Shown: positions 59,535 to 64,000 of the stretch, piece after piece
How the letters are laid out: every line of letters begins with the position of its first letter
How positions within the stretch are numbered: the stretch's first letter is position 1
Assembly: GCF_004765785.1 (NCBI RefSeq)
Contig: NZ_SBIT01000009.1
Span: 124,001-188,000, forward strand
Origin: Halorussus ruber
GTDB lineage: Archaea > Halobacteriota > Halobacteria > Halobacteriales > Haladaptataceae
Direction of reading: 5' to 3'
Length of the DNA stretch: 64,000 nt
The notes under the pieces: model-generated
What the model saw: only the letters and a program-made list of their open reading frames with translations
What the model was told of the DNA's origin: nothing
Database searches by the model: none
Position numbers and translations under genes: made by a program

Positions 59535-60101
59535 ATGTTTCCGCCGGGCCACTACGGGATGGCGCTCGCCCTCTACGCCGTGGTCGGGTACGCCCTGCTC
59601 TCGCGGGGGTACGTCCGGGACGCCCTCTCCGGCGGCGGTATCGTCCTCTCCTACGCCCTCTTTCCGGACATGGACGGTCAGTTCGAGGTTCTGGTCCACC
59701 GGGGCGTGACTCACACGCTCTGGTTCGCGCTCGCGGTCGGCACCCTCTGCGTGCTGGTCGTGGCGTCGTCGCTCGTCAAGCGGCCCCGCCGCGAAGCCAT
59801 CAGGGGCGCGCTCTGGGCGTTCTTCCTCGGGAGTTTCGCGGTCGTGGCCCACCTGCTCGCGGACCTGCTCAACCCGTGGGGCGTGATGCCGATTTACCCC
59901 GTCTCGCCCGCGCTCTACTCGCTGGACCTCGTTCGCGCGACCAACGACGCCGCCAACTACGCCATGCTCGCGGCGGGGGTCGGCATCGCCCTCCTCGCGT
60001 GGTCCGCGGGCCGACCCGACGCTCGCCCGACGCTCGCCCGGCGACTCTACCGCCGACTCCGGGGCGAGGAGTCGGTCGCGGAAAAAATCGGCGCGGAGTA
60101 G
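59535..60101 (+). CDS. YdjM-like membrane-bound metal-dependent hydrolase
   Basis: 188 residues with five or so helices. PDMDGQFEVLVHRGVTHTLWF and VAHLLADLLNPWGVMPIYP contain the conserved D-x-D, H-R-x-x-T-H and H-x-x-x-D motifs of the YdjM (DUF457) family, thought to be metal-dependent hydrolases in the membrane. The ATG at 59535 follows a TATA-like GATTAACA at about 59503-59510. Its stop abuts the end of the next gene on the opposite strand. Confidence 0.82.
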   Translation: MFPPGHYGMALALYAVVGYALLSRGYVRDALSGGGIVLSYALFPDMDGQFEVLVHRGVTHTLWFALAVGTLCVLVVASSLVKRPRREAIRGALWAFFLGSFAVVAHLLADLLNPWGVMPIYPVSPALYSLDLVRATNDAANYAMLAAGVGIALLAWSAGRPDARPTLARRLYRRLRGEESVAEKIGAE

Positions 60102-61037
60102 CTATTCGTCGCTGTCCGCGGGGTCGTCTGCGTCGTCTGATTTGGAAGTATCGCCTTCCGAGTCGTCAGACTCCGACGCTTCCGCCTCCTCGCCCTCGGA
60201 GTCGTCTGCGCTCGCCTCGCCCGCGCCGACGCTCGGGTCGCCGCGCTGGCGCTCTTCGAGTTCCTGCTTGATGGATTCGAGTTCGGCCTCGACGTCCACC
60301 TCGGCGCGGTCGGCGTCCTCGTCGGGCGATTCCGTTCCGGCGTCGTCCGCTCGGTTCTCCTCGGTTTCGTCCGTGTCGCCGTCCCCGCTCTCGTCGGCGA
60401 TTTCGATGGTCGTCGGTTCGTCCAAGTCTCCCGCCGAGCGGTCGCGGTCAGTTCGATTCCGGCCAGTCCGGTCGCGGTCGGCCTCGTCTCCGTCCGAGTC
60501 GGTGCGCTCGCGGTTGATGTCTCGCTCTCGCTCGCGGGACTCGGCGACCTCTCGGCTCTCGCGCTCGACCCGGTCGCGTATCTCGCGGTTGATGCGCCGG
60601 GCGTCGTCGAGGATGCTCCGGGCCTCGTCCTCGCGGGGCAGGTCGCTCTCCCGAATCGTCGTCTCCACGTCCTCGAGCGCCGATTCGAGGCGGTCGAGGG
60701 TGAGTCGGCTCGCGTCGCTCGCGCGGCGTTCGAGTCGGTCGCGCTCCTCGTTCACGACGCTCCGCTCGGGGTCCAGCACGCGGATGACCTGTTCGAGCGC
60801 CTTCAGCGCCCGGATGTTGGCCTCCAGCACGGCGATGGCGGTCGGGATGGCGTACTCGCCGGTGAACGACAGGACCTCGCGCGGCGTCGGCGGGCGCGGC
60901 AGGCCCAGCGGTCCCTCCGGCGGTCTGCCCAACTCGTCGCGGAGTTCGCGGACGCGGGCTTCGAGTTCCTCGACGCGCTCGTCCAACTCCTCGGGGTCTC
61001 TGGAGGAGTCGCGCCGGTCGTCGCGGTCGTCTCTCAT
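60102..61037 (-). CDS. Coiled-coil protein with acidic tail
   Basis: 311 residues. A heptad N-terminus (DERVEELEARVRELRDELGRPP) leads to a conserved-looking region RPPTPREVLSFTGEYAIPTAIAVLEANIRALKALEQVIRVLDP, then an Arg/Glu-rich helix (RDRLERRASDASRLTLDRLESALEDVE) and a long Asp/Glu/Ser-rich disordered tail. The PPTPREVL-FTGEYAIPTAIAVLE block looks like a binding motif, possibly for gas-vesicle or cell-envelope partners, but no family is certain. It shares its stop region with the convergent YdjM-like gene. Confidence 0.7.
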   Translation of the reverse strand: MRDDRDDRRDSSRDPEELDERVEELEARVRELRDELGRPPEGPLGLPRPPTPREVLSFTGEYAIPTAIAVLEANIRALKALEQVIRVLDPERSVVNEERDRLERRASDASRLTLDRLESALEDVETTIRESDLPREDEARSILDDARRINREIRDRVERESREVAESRERERDINRERTDSDGDEADRDRTGRNRTDRDRSAGDLDEPTTIEIADESGDGDTDETEENRADDAGTESPDEDADRAEVDVEAELESIKQELEERQRGDPSVGAGEASADDSEGEEAEASESDDSEGDTSKSDDADDPADSDE

Positions 61038-61180
61038 GGCAGGGCCTACGTGTCGCGCGGTAAAGAGTTTGGGCGCTTTCGGGAGTGGGGTTGGACGGTT
61101 TTCCGAGGGCTGATTTCGGAAGTGAGTCGTGAATCGGGAATGGACGCCGAGAAGGGAGGTGATGACTGCCCAGAGGAAGC

Positions 61181-61390
61181 GAGCTACTGCCGAAGCCGAG
61201 GAGTTTTCCGCACCGCCCCGCGACCGCGGGCCTCACACCTCCCCACCCTCTTCCTTCACTTCCTCACTTCGTTCGGTCGTTCAGTCATCCACCGGCAGAC
61301 AAACCGCGTCTGCCGAACCTTCGTTCGCTTTGCTCACGAAGACCTCGCGCGGTTCGGCGCGGCTACAGGAGGCCGCGCCAGCGCGCGCCA
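61181..61390 (+). repeat. Hairpin repeat element, copy F
   Basis: It starts GAGCTACTGCCGAAGCCGAG and contains the box ACCGCCCCGCGACCGCGGGCC and CTCACACCTCCCCACCCTC. A TCACTTCGTTC loop precedes the core stem-loop at 61294-61314 with a changed stem (GGCAGAC, loop AAACCGC, GTCTGCC). The second hairpin is CTTCGT, loop TCGCTTTGCTC, ACGAAG. It ends CCAGCGCGCGCC at 61390. An AT-rich block with TTTCTTAGAAAATT follows (about 61430-61455), before the end of the Eis-like gene. Confidence 0.8.
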
Positions 61391-61481
61391 GATGGTCTGA
61401 AGCAATTTCTAGCAATTTTCAGCAATTGAAAATATTTTCTTAGAAAATTAAAAAATGTCCGAGCCTCGCTTTCCCGCCAGC

Positions 61482-62714
61482 TCAGAACCGTTCTCGAAGG
61501 AACACGTCGCGCTCGGGGAACATCGCCGCGAGGGCGTCGCGCGCCGAGGAGTCCCGAACTTCGAGGTCGGCCAGCGCCTCGGCGTCCGCGACCGAGTGGT
61601 AGCCGACGAAAACCTGCGAGAGCGCGCCGACACCGGCGGACACGTCCGCGTCGGCGCTGTGCGACGTGTCCGCGTCGGTCGTCGTGGCGGAGCTTTCGGC
61701 CACGGGTTCGCAGGTAGCGCGGCCCTCCTCGACCGTGACCCGGAAGGTGCCGTCGTTCCAGTCGGCGAGCGGGTCGGCGACCGAGAGCGTGAACTCGGCG
61801 TCGAGGTCGGTCGGGTACTCCACGGCCTCGAAACCGGCGGGCACGTCCACGAGGCGGACCATCGGGCCGGGTTTGACCTCGCAGTCCACGTCGGCGGGGT
61901 CCTCGGCCATGTCCAGCAGGCCGGTATCGACCGGGCCGTCGATGCGGACGCGCTCGACCTGCGAGTCGTGGTTGGCGAGGAAGCGCAGGAGGTTGATTCG
62001 GGCTTCGAGGTCGGGAGCCACGAACTCGTGGGCGTCGAGGCGCTTGCCCTCGTCGCCCCCTTCGACGCGGTAGACGACGTAGCCCCGGAGTTCGCCGTCT
62101 CTCTCCCAGCCGTAGGCGTAGGGGTCGGTCCGCCAACTGCCGAGGGTGCGCTCGCGCCACCACTCCTCGGTGCGCTCGATGGAGAGTTCGTAGCCCTCGT
62201 TGTCGGCGGCGAGAATTTCCGCGAGGCGCTCGTACTCGTCGGCCTCCACGGAGCGGAACTCCCCGCCAGCGAGAGGAGAGTCCCGAGTGAACGCGAGGGC
62301 CTCGGGGTCGCACTCGTAGCGAGTCCACTTGGTCGCCAGTCCCCAGCCCTGTCGCTCGTAGAAGGGATGCTCGAACGCCCAGAGCGCCGTCAGAAAGGCC
62401 CCGCGCTCGCGGTACTCCGACAGCGACTCCGCGAGGAGGCGGGTGACGTTGCCCTCCCGGCGGTGGTCCGGCGGCGAGGCCACCGCCGACAGGCCGGGCA
62501 TCTCGAACTGCTGGCCCCGGAGCGAGGTCTGGAACCAGTGGTGAGCGCAGACGCAGAGCATCTCGTCGCCGTCGAGCAGGACCCTGTCCGCGCCGGGTTG
62601 CTCGTCGGGGTCCCACTCGTAGTCGTCCTGCGGCCCCTCTTGGAGGTTGAAAGCGTAGTGGAGGAACTCCTGAAACTCCTCCTTCCGGTCGTCCGGAAGT
62701 TCGCGGTAGTCCAT
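61482..62714 (-). CDS. Eis-like GNAT N-acetyltransferase
   Basis: 410 residues with the Eis architecture: an N-terminal GNAT domain with an Arg-rich acetyl-CoA loop (VASPPDHRREGNVTRLLAESLSEY), a second GNAT-like domain (EWWRERTLGSWRTDPYAYGWERDGELRGYVVYRV), and a C-terminal SCP2-like domain. PFYERQGWGLA is the canonical terminal strand of the first domain. Eis proteins acetylate amines on varied substrates. The ATG at 62714 (MDYRELPDD) is preferred; an upstream version adds nine residues. Confidence 0.85.
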   Translation of the reverse strand: MDYRELPDDRKEEFQEFLHYAFNLQEGPQDDYEWDPDEQPGADRVLLDGDEMLCVCAHHWFQTSLRGQQFEMPGLSAVASPPDHRREGNVTRLLAESLSEYRERGAFLTALWAFEHPFYERQGWGLATKWTRYECDPEALAFTRDSPLAGGEFRSVEADEYERLAEILAADNEGYELSIERTEEWWRERTLGSWRTDPYAYGWERDGELRGYVVYRVEGGDEGKRLDAHEFVAPDLEARINLLRFLANHDSQVERVRIDGPVDTGLLDMAEDPADVDCEVKPGPMVRLVDVPAGFEAVEYPTDLDAEFTLSVADPLADWNDGTFRVTVEEGRATCEPVAESSATTTDADTSHSADADVSAGVGALSQVFVGYHSVADAEALADLEVRDSSARDALAAMFPERDVFLRERF

Positions 62715-62818
62715 ACCGAAGGGCGCGTTCGGGCCGGACAAATAGGTTGCTCAGGTGTGTGACGAGTTCGCAACCCTAAATCACGAAGAATTTTGTCGCC
62801 TGCGCGTCACTCCGAGGT

Positions 62819-63109
62819 ATGTCCTCCGAAGACGCATCCGCCACGGATACGCCCCGAATCTCTGCCCGCGACGCGCTCGACTACGCGACCCACGACGAAC
62901 TGCTGAAACTCTACGGCGTCCTCGTCGTCGGGTGGATCGGAATGCTCTTCGGCCAGTTCGTCTCCGGGACCGCAGGCAACCCGTTCGCCCGCCTCATCGG
63001 CCTGTTCGTCGTCCTCGGAGGCGTCCTCGCGTTTCTGGTCGGCGTCGTCGCAATCGTCCGCAAACTGCTGGTCGATAGGCGGGAGGCCAGCGAAAGGCCC
63101 CGGAGCTAG
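62819..63109 (+). CDS. Two-helix membrane protein
   Basis: 96 residues: a Ser/Thr-rich start, an amphipathic ALDYATHDELLKLYG, then two helices (VLVVGWIGMLFGQFV and LIGLFVVLGGVLAFLVGVVAIV) and a basic tail. Its TAG shares bases with the stop codon of the convergent Old Yellow Enzyme gene (CTAG). No family recognised. Confidence 0.7.
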   Translation: MSSEDASATDTPRISARDALDYATHDELLKLYGVLVVGWIGMLFGQFVSGTAGNPFARLIGLFVVLGGVLAFLVGVVAIVRKLLVDRREASERPRS

Positions 63110-64000
63110 TTTCCGACTGCGCGCCGGTACTGAATCGGCCACTCGACGTCCTCGTCCGCACCCAACTCCTCGGCGGCGTGGAGCGCGAAGTAGGGGTCTC
63201 GGAGGTGTTCCCGGCCGACGATGGCGAGGTCGGCGCGCTCGTTCCGAATCAGCGCGTCGGCCTGCGCGGGTTCGGAAATCCCGCCGACAGCGCCGACGAG
63301 CGCGTCGGTCTCCTCGGCCACGCGCTCGGCGTAGCGCACCTGATAGTTGGGTCCTGTCTGGGGAATCTGCTGGTCGGGGTGGATTCCCCCGGCACTCACG
63401 TCGATGAGGTCCGCGCCAGCGTCGGCGAGGAGGGGCGCGAGTCGGGCGGTCTCCTCGGCGGTCCACGACTCGCGGTCGGGGAGCCAGTCGGTCGCCGAGA
63501 CCCGGACGAACACCGGTTTGTCGTCGGGCCAGACCGCTCGGACCTCGGAGACGATTTCGCGGACGAGGCGGGTTCGGCCCTCGAAGTCGCCGCCGTACTC
63601 GTCCTCGCGGCGGTTCGTCGCGGGCGAGAGGAACTCGTGGAGGAGATACCCGTGGGCGGCGTGGACCTCTGCAATCTCGAAGCCAGCGTCGAGGGCGCGC
63701 TCGGCCCCGGTGACGAAGGCGTCTTTGACCGCGGCGATGTCGTCGTCAGTCATCTGCTTCGTCACGGGCGGTTCGTCTTCGTCGAAGGGGTAGGGAACCG
63801 CGCTCGGCGCGAGGGTCTCCCAGCCGCCCTCGTCGGGTTGGAGGGGAACGCTGCCGTCCCACGGCGGCGTCTTGCTGGCCTTCCGCCCGGCGTGGGCCAA
63901 CTGGATTGCCGGGGTCGCGCCGCGCTCGGCGATGAAGTCGGCGATGGGCGCGAGCGCCTCGGCGTGGTCGTCGCTCCAGATGCCGAGGTCGTCGGGCGAG
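63106..64000 (-). CDS. NADH:flavin oxidoreductase, Old Yellow Enzyme type (5' end outside window)
   Basis: The visible 297 residues begin in frame at the window edge (SPDDLGIWSDDHAEALAPI), so the N-terminus lies beyond 64000. IQLAHAGRKA carries the FMN-contacting His region. EVHAAHGYLLHEFLSPATNRREDEYGG is the OYE signature with the catalytic His/Asn pair. VRVSATDW, VSAGGI, AVGGI and AIVGREHLRDPYF build the FMN phosphate site. The arrangement matches the YqjM-like branch, which reduces activated C=C bonds with NAD(P)H. Substrate unknown. Confidence 0.92.
   Translation of the reverse strand, partial: SPDDLGIWSDDHAEALAPIADFIAERGATPAIQLAHAGRKASKTPPWDGSVPLQPDEGGWETLAPSAVPYPFDEDEPPVTKQMTDDDIAAVKDAFVTGAERALDAGFEIAEVHAAHGYLLHEFLSPATNRREDEYGGDFEGRTRLVREIVSEVRAVWPDDKPVFVRVSATDWLPDRESWTAEETARLAPLLADAGADLIDVSAGGIHPDQQIPQTGPNYQVRYAERVAEETDALVGAVGGISEPAQADALIRNERADLAIVGREHLRDPYFALHAAEELGADEDVEWPIQYRRAVGN

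Noticed and set aside
1-64000. CRISPR array
   Set aside because: No set of regularly spaced 25-40-base direct repeats was seen; the repeats present are dispersed hairpin elements or tandem pairs.

Overview
The window is chromosomal DNA of a halophilic archaeon (class Halobacteria). The evidence is a very GC-rich sequence, strongly acidic predicted proteins, short TATA-like boxes 25-32 bases before start codons (leaderless transcripts), Tat-type secretion signals, and archaeal hallmark genes: rpoL, eIF1/SUI1, dph2, a tungsten-type aldehyde:ferredoxin oxidoreductase, DUF35/thiolase, and HisF and PurL of archaeal type. The genus cannot be fixed from the sequence.

Layout. 1-9.9 kb: two asparagine-synthase-fold proteins, a PHP phosphoesterase, purL, an EthD-like protein and a GH13 alpha-glucosidase. 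10-20 kb: a surface lipoprotein with a zinc-peptidase-like motif, hisF, a beta-repeat exported protein, rpoL, a rhomboid protease, a METTL5-like methylase, a Tat-exported lipase-like hydrolase and dph2. 20-28 kb: a YlbF-family protein, a 512-residue acidic repeat protein, an MBL-fold hydrolase, an Asp-box propeller, a long coiled-coil protein and a HisG-like protein. 28-32.2 kb: an AT-richer integration hot spot with three related tyrosine-recombinase loci. One is intact next to a DUF5805-type partner. One is a truncated and frameshifted inverted copy. One is a degenerate recombinase domain fused to an HNH endonuclease domain. 32-42.7 kb: GrpB-like protein, a GT2 glycosyltransferase, NUDIX, then an iron-type ABC uptake operon (binding protein, permease, ATPase) followed by a membrane glycosyltransferase. 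A DtxR-type operator lies before the operon and another before the adjacent GT75-like gene. 42.7-45.5 kb: an AT-richer pair, subtilase plus Tat lipoprotein. 45.6-57.7 kb: mini membrane proteins, E2 acyltransferase, acyl-CoA synthetase, asparaginase, eIF1, aldehyde oxidoreductase, Na/Ca exchanger, a MoaD-like modifier, and a thiolase-DUF35-MaoC cluster. 57.7-59.2 kb: an AT-richer pair, a Cys-rich Tat-exported protein and a membrane protein. 59.2-64 kb: TatA, YdjM-like, a coiled-coil protein, Eis-like GNAT and a truncated Old Yellow Enzyme.

The most unusual signal is not coding. At least ten intergenic elements, mostly at gene ends, are built from a shared set of hairpin modules. One module is a 7-bp stem of pattern GGNNGAC / GTCNNCC around a near-constant 7-base loop AAACCGC. 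It occurs seven times with five different stem sequences that are always fully complementary. A second module, directly downstream, has an 11-base loop of type TCRCTTYGYTC between stems that differ in nearly every copy yet always pair. A third type of element has a long basal stem and a preserved asymmetric internal loop (ATA opposite TAGNG). This covariation argues for selection on a folded RNA or single-stranded DNA, and I do not recognise the family.
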